Notes under the pieces: generated by a model
The model's input: only the letters and a program-made list of their open reading frames with translations
Database searches by the model: none
Told to the model about the DNA's origin: nothing
Assembly (NCBI GenBank): GCA_963978895.1
Contig: OZ022242.1
Span: 28,591,924 to 28,655,923, forward strand
Direction: 5' to 3'
Length of the DNA: 64,000 bases
Source of the DNA: Erpobdella octoculata
Lineage: Eukaryota > Annelida > Clitellata > Hirudinida > Erpobdellidae
Made by a program: the position numbers and the translations under genes
In this document: positions 25,840 through 48,254 of the stretch, one piece after another
Position numbering within the stretch: position 1 is the stretch's first letter
Layout: each line of letters opens with the position of its first letter

Positions 25840-27010
25840 ATTAAATTTGTTGAAGACAACTTTTTTTTTACAACATGTTACTAAATTTACGAGATTGGCT
25901 GCAAAAGGAAATAGAAGTATTTTAGATCTTGTGATTGCTGAAGAGGCACAAATATTTATTATGCTAAACAGCTTAGCATATCTTCCAACAATTGGAAACA
26001 GTGATCACTGCGTAATTACCTTTTTGTCTCAATTTTAAAATATATGCTAATGGTAAAATATCAAAGAAGGACTATAACAAAGGAAATTACGACACTATGA
26101 AAACTGACATTTTAGTTAAACTAGAGGAAAAGCTAGAGGTTTCCAACTTAGAAAATAATTGGAAAGTATTTCAAAACTGTATAGTTGACAATTCAAAACT
26201 CCATATTCCGTCGGTTACATTATCATCAAAATTTATTATAGTTATTCCTAATGATTTAAAAGAACTGATAAGAAAAAAGCACTCATACCTGAAAAAATAT
26301 CAAAAAAAGTGGTAAAAGCCTATGTCTTAAAATGTGTAAGCAAATCAGAAGTTCAGTCAATATCAGAATTCGTAAATTAGAATATTAAAACTGGATTCCT
26401 TACAATTACACAAAAGATCCCAAACTCTTCTGGAGTTATGTTAAAAGGACTACAGCTTGTCGTGATAATGTAGTGGTTAAAAAGCAGATACTGATTGAAG
26501 ATTTGGATAAAGCAAAAAAATTTGCCAAATTTTTGCATCTGTTCACATAAAAGAAGATGACGATGACTGTGAAGTTGACTCCAGAATGAAGTATCGCAAT
26601 GTAATGGTTGAAACTTCAAACTAATAAATCAATGGGACCAGACGAAATCCACCCTAGGGTTCTCAAAGAGTATTGTCTTTCAGTTTCTAGTTTTCTTCGT
26701 AGAATATTCAACCAGTCTTTGCAACAAGAAAAGGTACCTGCAGAGTGGCAGAAGAGTATTGTAGTGCCTATATTCAAAAAAGGATCGAGGGAGGTGGTGT
26801 CAAACTATCGACCAGTGTCTTTGACGTCGGTTGTTTGGAGACTACTTCAAAAAAAGTTTTTAAATTTGTTGCTGGTGTATTCAGCACCATTGTCAGTTCT
26901 GAGAGTTTTAATTCGTTTCTGCAACTGACATTCAGCGAAGTTTTAAAATTCTTGGAACACTTTCAGAATTTCGCTTTTATTTCTCAAGAAGTAAACTGCA
27001 CTCCAACGTG
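25840..27010 (+). pseudogene. Non-LTR retrotransposon relic (CR1/jockey-like)
   Basis: Successive frames read RSILDLVIAEE...NSDHCVI (the end of an apurinic-type endonuclease domain, about 25900-26020) and NKSMGPDEIHPRVLKE ... VPAEWQKSIVVPIFKKG, then NYRPVSLTSVVWRLL (the start of the reverse transcriptase, about 26610-26860). Frameshifts and stops separate them and the YxDD region is missing. The order and phrasing match CR1/jockey-type LINEs. Confidence 0.8.
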
Positions 27011-27019
27011 AGGCATTGA

Positions 27020-27480
27020 GGCATCATCTATGAATGTCGCAAAATATAGCTTTCTTCCATTTGACTCAGTACAAATCGGACCACAGATGTCAGAATGAAA
27101 AAGTTCAAGTCATTCAAGTAATTCGGCTGGCTTCTTTTTGAGTTTGTTTACCACGAATAAAGATTTCACAACTTGGTAAACTCAACAAATGATCGAACTT
27201 TAGACCGAAAACTTTATTACTTTTCACTAGTTCTTTAAAACTCTGTTGATTTAAATGACCAAAACGCTCGTGCCATTTTTGAATCATTTTCTTGGAGGCT
27301 TCATTTACAACTGCTGCGGAGTCAATCATCTCTTTCACATGGTATAGACCATTCTGTCTTGTTGCTACAGTTTTCACTTTCCCTGTTTCTGAGACAACAT
27401 AAATTGACATGAGTTGATATTTGATAATGATACGTGTTTTGGACATTTTTTGATATAAAACTAACTGATTGTCAACTAGA
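27020..27480 (-). pseudogene. Ty1/Copia polyprotein fragment (gag-pre-integrase)
   Basis: On the - strand, WHERFGHLNQQSFKELVKSN followed by LPSCEIFIRGKQTQ matches the HHCC zinc-binding region that precedes Copia integrase (WHxRxGHxN...C...GK). Upstream is GLYHVKEMIDSA, the usual start of this domain. The second cysteine pair is damaged and no LTRs are apparent. A decayed fragment. Confidence 0.8.
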
Positions 27481-28182
27481 AAGTGTTTGGCTTTGTTTTT
27501 GAAAGATCCCAGTTGTTTTAAAGTGTTTTCATCGAAGTTTCTCTAGCAGTTTCGACTTTTGCAAAGGCGGCAGTCGTGACACTCGGCCTCGGTAACTCCT
27601 TTTTTGCCGAGTCAGAGTTTTGTCGAGTACCGCAAAATCGGCCGAGTCCGAGTTGCCAAGACGAGTTTCGGTCCATCCTTGTTACCACCTACCTACCTAC
27701 CTTTAATTTTTTACTTAGCTTGCAACTTCATTCTGTTTGTCTGTACCCTGAAACTTTATCTTTACTAAATTAACCCCTCCTCGACCATCAATAGTTCTGA
27801 TATTTGGCAGATAATTAAAAATGTTGGGCATTTTTAAAACAAATTTACTGCAAAATATATTTCAAATAATATCTTAAAAACATTTAGACTCCCACCGGCA
27901 GGTCCACAAAAAAGTTGAAATTGACACTTGTATTGTCTAAATAAGCACAAATGATTCTACAGCTAGGGTCTCAAAACTGCGGCCTGCGAGCCTCTCTTGT
28001 GCGGTCCCTGAAAACCTTTTATATTTAAAAAAAAATATAATTTGTATTAATTTTTCTAAAATATTATTTTTCTTTGACTGGAATGACTTCAGTTGCTTGA
28101 CTGTTGATAAAGGAAAGAACATGAGTGGCATAAAAAAAAAGCTTGGTTGGACAAGTGAAGCAGATGTGTAATTCCACAACCA

Positions 28183-29908
28183 ATGTTCTTGCACTGTATT
28201 AATCACCAGCAAGCTTTGTGTGCTAAATGTGTGGACATTAGCAATGTACTGAATCCTGTGGTGAAGATGGTGAATTTAATTAGTTCCCATGGGCTCAACC
28301 ATAGACAGTTCAGAGACATTTTGAAAGATACAGACACAGAATCGAAAGATTTATCATATTACACAGAAGTAAGATGGCTAAGTTGTGAGAACGTTTTGAT
28401 TAGAGTATTTGAAATAAGAAAAGCAATATACATGACTTCCTAGAAAGTAAAGGAAAGTCACAACCATTACTGTCTGATGAAGAAAAAGTATGGTAATTGG
28501 CCTTTGCTGCAGACATTACTGTTCAATTAAAATTTCTGAACCTAAAACTACAAAAAGAGAAAAATCTAGTCTCTGATCTATACACTCACGTAAAGGCATT
28601 CAGATCTGAACTTGTCTTGTTTTTGGAACAAGTACAGGCCAACAATTTGACACAATTTTAGCAGTGCAAAGTTTTTATGGCTGAAGCAACAGCTGAGTTC
28701 TCTACATCATTTGCATCAAAGACCTCCAGCTGCAGTTTCAGGAGCGGTGTTCTGACTTAGATTCAAAGGCAGAAAAAGTAAAGCTATTTCAAAATCCATT
28801 TAAAGCAGATATGGGCAGTTGCACAGAGGAACCGTAGCTGGATGTCATTGATTTGCAAGCAGGGGCGCAACCAGCAGTAAATGCTGGGGGGCCTCAAGTG
28901 TGAAAAAGGAAGAAAAGCCCGCGCAGCCGAAATTTTTTTTGGACTATCTTTAGTCTGCAGTTTTTTTTGGTATCTTTAATAATTTATTAATGAAAAAAAT
29001 AAAGTCTGCAAACTGAAGAAAGTCAAACTCAGTCTCAAACCAGTTAAAATAATTGTAAAAAAATAAGTTTATGAATAAATGTAGAACCTCCCAGTTTTAA
29101 AAAGGAGGAAAGAAAGCCCGCCAGTCGAAAAATATTTTTGGTATTTTTAAGAATTTATTAAGGATAGAAAATAAAGACTACAAACTGAAGATAGTCAAAA
29201 TCAGTTTCAAACTACTTAAAGCAATTGTAAAGAAAATAAGTTTATGAATAAAAGTAACACCCCCCACCCAAAGAAAACCCCATCATATTTGGATAAATTG
29301 CAGTTTTAAAAAGGAAAGAAAGCCTGCTGCAGACAAAACAAATTTTTGACTATCTTTAGTCTGCAGTCTTTTTTGGTATTTTTAAGAGTTTATTAATGAT
29401 AGAAACTAAAGACTACAAACTGAAGATAGTCAAAATCAGTCAAAAACCAGTTAAAGCAAGTGTAAAAAAATAAGTTTATGAATAAATTTAGCACCCCACC
29501 CCCATCCCTACCCAAAAAAACTTATCGAATTTGGAAAAATTGCAGGACCCTCCGATTTAGCCTAGGGGGTCGCCTGACCCCCCTAGTTGTGCCCCTGTTA
29601 GCAAGCAAATGATTTCCTTAGGAACAACTTGAGTTTTACCAGTTTTTGCCCAAGGAAGATTTTTCTAATGTCAAAGCTTTTGCATCAAGGTATTCTTTAA
29701 TCTTTGGAACAACATACCTTTGCGAACAGACATTTCAAAAATGAAATACGTGAAGAACAATTTGAGAACTAACTTGCCTGATGATAATCTCAGGTCACTG
29801 TCACTCACTGTTGATGTTGGGGAAATCAAATCTAAAGCTGGAAATATGTACTATTTTGGAACCCAGGAAACAATTTCATCATTCCCACTAATACAGGTGT
29901 TCATGTGA
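28183..29908 (+). pseudogene. hAT transposase pseudogene, split by a nested element
   Basis: Frames read FLHCINHQQALCAKCVDISN ... DLSYYTEVRWLSCENVLIRV (about 28184-28420), then further segments, then after the insertion CEQTFQKMKYVKNNLRTNLP and DDNLRSLSLTV (about 29716-29810). This is the order of a hAT transposase of the GTF2IRD2/ZBED-like group, with the C-terminal dimerisation region. Multiple stops and frameshifts are present. Reading across 28859/29606 rejoins the coding sense (LQ then ANDFLRNN), so the inner element landed within the gene. Confidence 0.75.
28860..29597. mobile_element. Nested non-autonomous hAT-like element with internal tandem repeats
   Basis: Ends CAGGGGCGCAACCAG and CTAGTTGTGCCCCTG are inverted repeats. 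Flanks TTTGCAAG (28852-28859) and TTAGCAAG (29598-29605) match at 7 of 8 bases. The interior is three drifting copies of a roughly 200-bp unit containing AAGAAAGCCCGC, a GACTATCTTTAGTCTGCAG palindromic part and AATAAGTTTATGAATAAA. No coding sequence. The ends resemble those of 50940-54459. Confidence 0.75.
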
Positions 29909-30670
29909 AGTGTATCAATGTATTATTACATAATATTAAATAATATTAAAATTATAAATATAATAATATTAAATATATAATTAAAACCAGCATCTACGCT
30001 TTGATTCTTTCTTATTAGTCGGTCCCCCAAACTGCTGTTGACAGTTAATGCGGCCCTCCGGCATAAACGTTTGGAGACCCCTGTTACAGCTAGTTTTTAC
30101 AGCAGCAATTATTTGTAATATGAATGAAAGTTGATACAAAAATGAAAAAAAAATCGGATTTCTTCATGCCGCAGATTTAACAAATACCCTAACTGTTGAC
30201 TTTTTTTGGACGTGGGGGTCTAACCGTAAATGATTGGTGATAACCAAAGTATTACAGCGCAATAGCTATGATGGGGAAGTTGAATGGGAGCCAAGTAATC
30301 ATTTAGTATTAACTGTTTTGTTCAATAATCTGTTTCAACTACCACTTAAACTTGGCAGGCTTCAAGAGCTGTGATGGTCCGGCAATCCGGAATATGTTCA
30401 GATGTACTAACGGGTTTTGTAATTTTATTCTTTCCTCAACAAAGCGTGTAAAAAGATTGAACAGTTCACTGACGCAGTCACGAGGCAGTTTGACGGGTCT
30501 CTATTAAGTCTCTGCAAATAGTTAAAAACTGCCTGGCCATAACGGTATTTTTCAGCAAGTTTCTGTAGGGTTTAATGCAAAACATTGTAAATGCTATATA
30601 ACAGGTCATGGCTATGCGGAATTTGTCTTTTTAAAAAAATAAATATTTTGCCATCTGTGATAAAGGATAA

Positions 30671-30998
30671 CTTTCTTCCGCCTGATTGAGACGATCTTAC
30701 TATTTAATGCAGCAGCTGAAAAGTCATTCTCAGCTTTGACGTAACTGATAAAAAAAAGTGTTTTGTAATGACATTGTCCTAAGAGAGAACAAAATACACA
30801 ATGAAAGGAAGAGAGAAAGAAAGAGAAAAAAGAGCGAAAAAAAGAGAAACAAAAAGTTTTATTTCAATTCACTTGTTTAGTTTTACTCAATAAAATAAAT
30901 TCGAGATATTTTACAACGAGCTGCATTACAACAGTAATCAAATTTTAAAATACTAAAAAAATTCGGGTCCCCTTAAGAAGTTCCTGGATCCGCCGCTG
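30671..30998 (+). pseudogene. hAT transposase C-terminal relic with right end
   Basis: Around 30695-30760 a frame reads NAAAEKSFSALT, a stop, then LIKKSVL, the degraded start of the hAT dimerisation domain. The downstream sequence ends CCTGGATCCGCCGCTG, a hAT-type terminus (reverse complement CAGCGGCGGATCCAGG). A related right end with similar subterminal DNA lies at 47950-48175. The left end and target duplication were not found. Confidence 0.6.
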
Positions 30999-31002
30999 CC
31001 TA

Positions 31003-31800
31003 CCTACCTGCCTACCTAAGTACGCATCTGATTATTTACACGAAGTGTACCATAAAAGCTTGGTGAACTGGTGATGGTGAACGTGTTAAATGACAGTTAT
31101 TTACATCAATTTCAAATGTGGTAAAACTTATACTAACAGTGACTAAAAATTAACTAGAAATATTCAATTTTAAAACGTCAGTTTATAAATCAATAAATTT
31201 ATTTAAGACTTAATAGACCTGCAAGAGACATCTTAAACTAAACGCTGTTTTCTAAAAAAAATTATTTTTTAAATTTTTCATTGTTATTTTTTTCTAAGAA
31301 TATTTCAAAAACAGAATGCTTATAAAAAGGCTTGTTATATGAAGGACGTCCTGAATTTCTATCAAATAATTTATTTCCTTCGACCAAACCTTAACAAAGA
31401 AAAATCTCATTAAACTGCATTATTGCATAATTTAACCCTCATGTGCTGAAACTTTCTTCAAGCTGGGACTGTGAAGTTACTTGCGGTGGCGTTTCATGTG
31501 ATGCCAAGAATTGTAAACAAACGGATATTTTAGACCTGCGAAAGAAAGACATATCAGTACTAGTGATCTTCTAGCGAGTGAGAGTGTAACTAGTTTGTAA
31601 ACAGACATTCTTGATGGCTGACGTGTTTGTTGTTAAATTCCGTCTTGTGGGTCCCCGTGTTTATGAGAGTTTATGAATTATACCTCAAAAATAATATACC
31701 AAATGGTCGATTGAGTTTGCTGTTATAACGGTTGTTGTGTATGGGTTTTGCGTCCGCGTATATTTTCAATTTAGTTTGTGTGTTTGTGTCTGTGAGTGCA
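31003..31800. other. Noncoding DNA before the GTAT satellite
   Basis: AT-rich sequence with no recognised gene or repeat family, apart from short CCTA runs at 31000-31020. Confidence 0.4.
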
Positions 31801-31810
31801 TGTTTGTTAC

Positions 31811-32229
31811 ATGTATGTATGTATGTATGTATGTATGTATGTATGTATGTATGTATGTATGTATGTATGTATGTATGTATGTATGTATGTATGTATGTAT
31901 GTATGTATGTATGTATGTATGTATGTATGTATGTATGTATGTATGTATGTATGTATGTATGTATGTATGTATGTATGTATGTATGTATGTATGTATGTAT
32001 GTATGTATGTATGTATGTATGTATGTATGTATGTATGTATGTATGTATGTATGTATGTATGTATGTATGTATGTATGTATGTATGTATGTATGTATGTAT
32101 GTATGTATGTATGTATGTATGTATGTATGTATGTATGTATGTATGTATGTATGTATGTATGTATGTATGTATGTATGTATGTATGTATGTATGTATGTAT
32201 GTATGTATGTATGTATGTATTTATGTATG
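31811..32229. repeat. GTAT microsatellite, about 104 repeats
   Basis: An almost perfect tetranucleotide run of more than 400 bp. Because the unit lacks stop codons in several frames, long Cys-Met-Tyr-Val and Ile-His-Thr-Tyr frames appear on both strands; they are not genes. It ends about 1.4 kb upstream of the GATA start codon. Confidence 0.98.
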
Positions 32230-32689
32230 TCAATGGTGCACGTGAATTTCAAAAGAGGCGAGAGGCATGTATAGCCCGGACGAATGATGCAACCGCAAGA
32301 GATAGTAATCTGCACCGAGCGATATATAACTCGGCCGCGCAAATCCCGGATGTAGTAAACTCAGGAGCGGATGCCAGGAGTCGCATCTAAGAATATAATT
32401 GTCCTCAAAAGTGTGCCAAGATTAAATCCACAGTTTCTTCTCAGATATTCTCTTTTAGGTGATTTGACGTTGAGTGCAAACAAGGAAAATCTGCACTATA
32501 TAGTTATCACTGAAGCGTATAATCCATTTAAAATATTTTTCCTGTTTTTGCCAAATAAATACTGATCATTAAAAATAATTTGGAAGCAAAAAAACGTTTT
32601 TCAAAAAAAAGAAACTCGTTGTCCTGATGACAGAACGAAGCAGAATTATGGTATTAATAAGAACTCCTTTCCCAGCAAAACACACACAT

Positions 32690-32930
32690 TTACATACACA
32701 GCACAGTCGCATAATTCCGCGCATGCGAAATCGAAACGAAATTGCCTGACCGGTCGGACATCCAATTAACATAATTTATGCCGAATGCAACAGGCCCCTC
32801 CCATGGAACGCTTGATGACGCCCTGATGAAGCGATAACTTTTTAATTTCTGCTCGGAGGCGGGGATGGAAATTTATTTCGCGTTTATCTCATTCATCTGC
32901 GATGTTTGTTTACGAAACAAGTCGAGAAAA
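32690..32930. promoter_or_regulatory. Possible GATA upstream regulatory block
   Basis: A less AT-rich island about 0.7-1 kb upstream of the GATA start, containing GCGATAAC (about 32830) and TTTATCTC (about 32883), which are GATA-type binding words, and CCCCTCCCATGG. Autoregulation would be typical of GATA genes. This is based on composition and short words only. Confidence 0.2.
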
Positions 32931-33656
32931 TTGTGACTGTGACTGGCATTAAAACAACTTTAAAGTGAATAAATTGAATAATTCCATGCCATGGACTAGA
33001 GTTTAAAACTATCAAACTACCACTTTTTTTAATTTCCAGCAAGCAATTTTAAGCTATTATTGAGCTTAATAAAATTTGAATCTCAAATAAAATCTTGAAA
33101 CGCTAAATATTTATAAATTTATAAGTTTGTATGACTCAACTACCGAAGAATGCTGAAATGTTTAAAAAAAATGTAATACGTTTATTATAAAAAAAACCGA
33201 AATATTACAATAATAATAATTGAAATATAGATATAATTTAATTGAATAAGCAGATTGTCATAATTCCATTGGACGTTCCTTGACTGAGCATCCAACAGAC
33301 AGGATAACAGTAAGATGCTGAGACTGGCAACTTGCGCTGGCCAATGGGAGTCTTTGTGGGTGGGGTGTCAAGAATTGATACTTTCCTTCAGATAATCGGT
33401 CTGAAAATATGTTTGAATCAAGATAAATTGAAGATTTAAAGGTTGACGATACTATGAACAAAATGGAATAAATCATAAATAAATAATTTTTCATTTCTTC
33501 AGGATTTTTACCGGTTGTTGACTATTTACAATATTTACGATAATTTCTGTGCACGAGAATTTCGGGAAGTTTTGGAATTTTCAGAATTCGATTTTTTATT
33601 TTACCAACAAAAACTGAACCGGAGTGAAGAAAGAAATAAGTTTTTGAAGTTTTAAA

Positions 33657-44813
<11,157 letters not shown>

Positions 44814-45352
44814 TAGCAATTATTTTATCCGCGTTTTGAATATTTTTTCGTAACAGCTCGATTTACTTGCTTGAAGCGAAGGAAGACAACAACGTCATCA
44901 TCATCATGACCTGTAATTTGTAATAATTGTTTTATATTTAATTTTTTAGTAATTTTGTGTCATAAATGTTTTCACGTTGGCTTATTTTTGTCTCATGACT
45001 GTTGATATTCATTGAATCTGTTGGTATCTTTGTTTAAGCAATGATTGTTTTTATTGAACAGATCTCAGTTTGTGAATTCGAATGTGTTCACTGGCACGCT
45101 AATTATAATTGTTTAACGATTCAAAACAACATAAAAATACTAATAGAAAAAGAATATTTGATTTGCAGTTCATAAATCACAGAACGAAAATCTCAAATAG
45201 CGGTCGAGCAAAGAAATGCACAGTCACAATTGAATGGAAAATTCAAATCGATAGTTAGTAAACTATCCGAACTGTCTGTTTAAAAAAAAGTCAACAACAA
45301 AAAAATAATAAAAATACGAACAACAATCGTTAAATATTCGAAATTGTTAAAA

Positions 45353-46184
45353 TCAGAACACGAGTCGACTTTCCATACTTTCAAGCAGTTTGCTTTTGCG
45401 CTTGAGGTGGACTTTCTTGTGTTTTCTCAGGTGGTCTGATCTTGTAAATTTTTTCTCACACAAATCGCACGAATACGGTTTCGTTCCCGTATGAGACCGT
45501 CTGTGACGCGACAACTCATCGGATCTGGAGAACTTCTTCATGCATCCTGCCCAGTCACATTGGAAAGGTTTGTCACCGAGATGTCTTCTCATGTGTGCTT
45601 TCAGATGAGAGTTTTTATTATATGATTTGCCGCAATTCGGATGCGAACATTTGAACGAAGTCTCAGCTGGTGGCATCAGTGGCGTCTCCATTGGACTCAA
45701 TCCGAGGGAGTTTTCAGACAAATCGAAATCTATATTGTGATTCACTGCATCGTCGTCGATGTGATTTTCTAAGGCTAATATATCATCTAAGCACAGCAAT
45801 GCGTCGACCTGTGAGTTACGTGTTTAATCATTATTTATCGAAATTTCATTCAATAAAATCAACAATAATATCGTCAAAGGTACTCACGTCTTCGAATTCT
45901 CCATTAAAACCGAAACAGTTGATATCACAGTCATAGGTACTCCAGTTAGACCTGGTGAATGATTTATTAATTGTATCTGCAATCACAACGCCCGTTTCCA
46001 TTTGGTTTTGAATCTCGGCAATTTCTTCCGTCAATGGAGGAAAAACATGAGATAATCCGTAGAAGTTGTTGGAAGACTCTGAAGAAATAGGAAACGATGA
46101 ACTGTTCTGATTAAATGGCGAACTGAGATAATCCCTCTCTGCTCGCTTGATGTACAGGTAGGCATCCTTAACCGAGGGAAACAT
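45353..46184 (-). CDS. KLF: Kruppel-like factor, three C2H2 zinc fingers
   Basis: KLFs bind CACCC/GC boxes. Two exons on the - strand: 45888-46184 (ATG at 46184) and 45353-45808 (TGA), joined in phase 0 with GT-AG borders, encoding 250 residues. The N-terminal 150 residues are acidic/Ser-rich, with [18 protein letters not shown] as a possible activation helix. Three fingers at the C-terminus: [38 protein letters not shown] and [17 protein letters not shown], with KLF-specific spacing and DNA-contact residues. The first linker is HLGDKPF, not the usual HTGEKPF. The basic tail [10 protein letters not shown] follows finger 3. It converges on GATA with 539 bp between stop codons. AATAAA on this strand (45050-45055) may be the polyadenylation signal. 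I cannot assign the subfamily. Confidence 0.9.
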
Positions 46185-46290
46185 CAGGACGCTAGCGATT
46201 GAAATGATTAAATGATTATCTTGGTATGTTATAGGTAAGTGTCATGTGATGGGACCTCATCAGTGCTCGTATTTCTTGACAGCTCCTTCG

Positions 46291-46300
46291 TCCAATCAGC
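46291..46300 (-). promoter_or_regulatory. CCAAT-box-like word upstream of KLF
   Basis: TCCAATCAGC lies about 110 bp upstream of the KLF ATG (as ATTGG on the gene strand). The spacing suits a promoter, but it is a short word. Confidence 0.25.
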
Positions 46301-46329
46301 GTGCTACTGTACTACAGCGATATGTTTCT

Positions 46330-48245
46330 TTGTATAATTAGTTTAATCTCACTACGTTTTGGTCCAGAAGTAAATGGACTTCCGAATATAACAGATGCCA
46401 ACTGTCTTTTTTGCTAGGTTTACAAATCAAAGAAAACCAAAATGGATTTCCGATACCTCAAACGGGATACCATATTTGCTTTCGTTTGGCTGATTTTTGT
46501 GTTGAAGTTTTGTCTCGTACTTTTTATTTACATTTTTAAAGGCATTTTGAATTTCGGCACTGTCTCAATAAAACATAATACATGTTTTTAAATTATGCCT
46601 CTTCGCGAATTTCGCTGAATAAAAATGAAGTGCTGCTATTTCATTTTATTTACATCAAAATCTACGACTGCCAATTAACGTACCTCGCTCAAACAGTAGT
46701 AGCTCCATTAGTTTACATATTCAATTTTCTACCGTATGAACTCCCGTTTGAGTGTTTGCTTAAATTTGTGTTGTTCATAATTCTAAATTCGAGAATACAT
46801 AATCAAATTTATCACAAATAACTGTGGTAATGCTAAATCTTTAATGTATTGCAAGAAGTAAAATATTCTAAAGAGTCAAATATCAGACCCACAACAATTT
46901 TGCGGTGTCAGTGTCCAAAACGCGATAGTTCTTCATTGCCTTATCCTAAAACAATAAAAATGAAACTAAAAATTTCAAACTGTGCACTGATTTAGTATAC
47001 TTAGGTTAATTTTTTTCTTATGTTTTTTGTGTTTTGACTGTCATACATGATCTTAAGCATTCAATTATGTAACAAATGCATTTAAACTTGATTACGTAAC
47101 CGTTTTGAGAAACGACTACTTGCATCTGTCACATTAAAATGACAGTTGATTAGGGCTGGTTTTAATGGTTGATCGATCTGTTTACTGAGTTACATCAGCT
47201 TCTTAAAGTTTACTTAGTCCAAAAAGCCATTTTCAGGTATGAGTATTTATTTGATTTATTTCTATATGTGAAATAACAAAAACGATGGCATCATTTTGTA
47301 GTGCGTTTAGACACTCTAAAAGTGAAACCAAGTGTAAAAGTTTTAAAGTAAAAACTTAAATTATTATACTTGCAATTACCAGGGACGTTATTTCAGCTAA
47401 ACCATGGATGGCTAGCTGTTGAAAAAGCCTATACAATCTAAAAATGTACCTATAATAATAATACTAAACATTTTTTTCTTAAAAATCTGATGACCGGCGG
47501 GAAGCAGCGTAAGTAATTTTCCAAAACATTTTCAACTTCTCAACCACCTGAGTAAAACCAGGAATATTTTTAATCAAAATATCTTTTAAGTTTTGATATC
47601 TTTAAATGAATTGCAATATGATGAGATTTTTGCTTTTCATTATTATATTCAGATTTAAAAATAATAAACAAATATAGGAGATGAAGTCACGACTGACGAG
47701 TCTTTGAAAATTGCTGCCAAAAGTGGATCGTCAGTAAATAAGAGAGGCTTGATCTTTATTTAAAAATTTTAGAAAAAACATTGGCAGGCCGCGTAAAAAA
47801 CGATATCGAGCCTAGGCGGTCTTTTGATCCAAAATGATTGTGAGGATAACTATAATAATATTATTTGAAATGGAACTTTTTAATTTCTGTGCCATCTTTG
47901 GTTTTAATGTGACAAAATTACCATAAATTAGATGCTTACAAATTTTTCACTATACCTAAAAAAGGTGTCTTCTGTTGACAGTGCTCCAGAGAAAAAATAC
48001 AGGAAAATGGGAGAAAATAAAAAAATTGAGAAAAAGAAAAAAAATTATTTTCAATTCATTTTGCTTGGATTTACTGAATAAAGAAAATGTATAACTTTTA
48101 GCAAACTGTAATAAAACTTTTAAAAAACTAAAAAAATTCTGGGCCCTTTTTCAAAACTTCCTTGATCTGCCGCTGCCCTACAGGACCCTACTACAGAAAC
48201 TTTTTAGTAATAATTTCGATCAATTTGTTTCCTATTTTTGCATTG
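46330..48245. other. Intergenic DNA between KLF and a Mutator-like element
   Basis: Mostly AT-rich unique sequence with no recognised gene. At about 47950-48175 there is a hAT-type right end (CTTGATCTGCCGCTG) whose subterminal sequence resembles 30800-30998. Confidence 0.45.
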
Positions 48246-48254
48246 CCTATTATA

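Larger units (their letters stand above)
27965..30083 (+). mobile_element. hAT element (GTF2IRD2/ZBED-type transposase relic) with a nested insertion
   Basis: Termini AGGGTCTCAAAACTGCGGCC and GTTTGGAGACCCCTG are inverted repeats typical of hAT ends. The flanks CTACAGCT (27957-27964) and TTACAGCT (30084-30091) match at 7 of 8 bases, as expected for an aged target duplication. The interior contains a decayed hAT transposase and a 738-bp second element (28860-29597). Confidence 0.8.

Noticed and set aside
31671..32390. Long frames of Cys-Met-Tyr-Val or His-Thr-Tyr-Ile repeats on both strands
   Set aside because: They are produced by the stop-free GTAT microsatellite and have no initiation or splice context.
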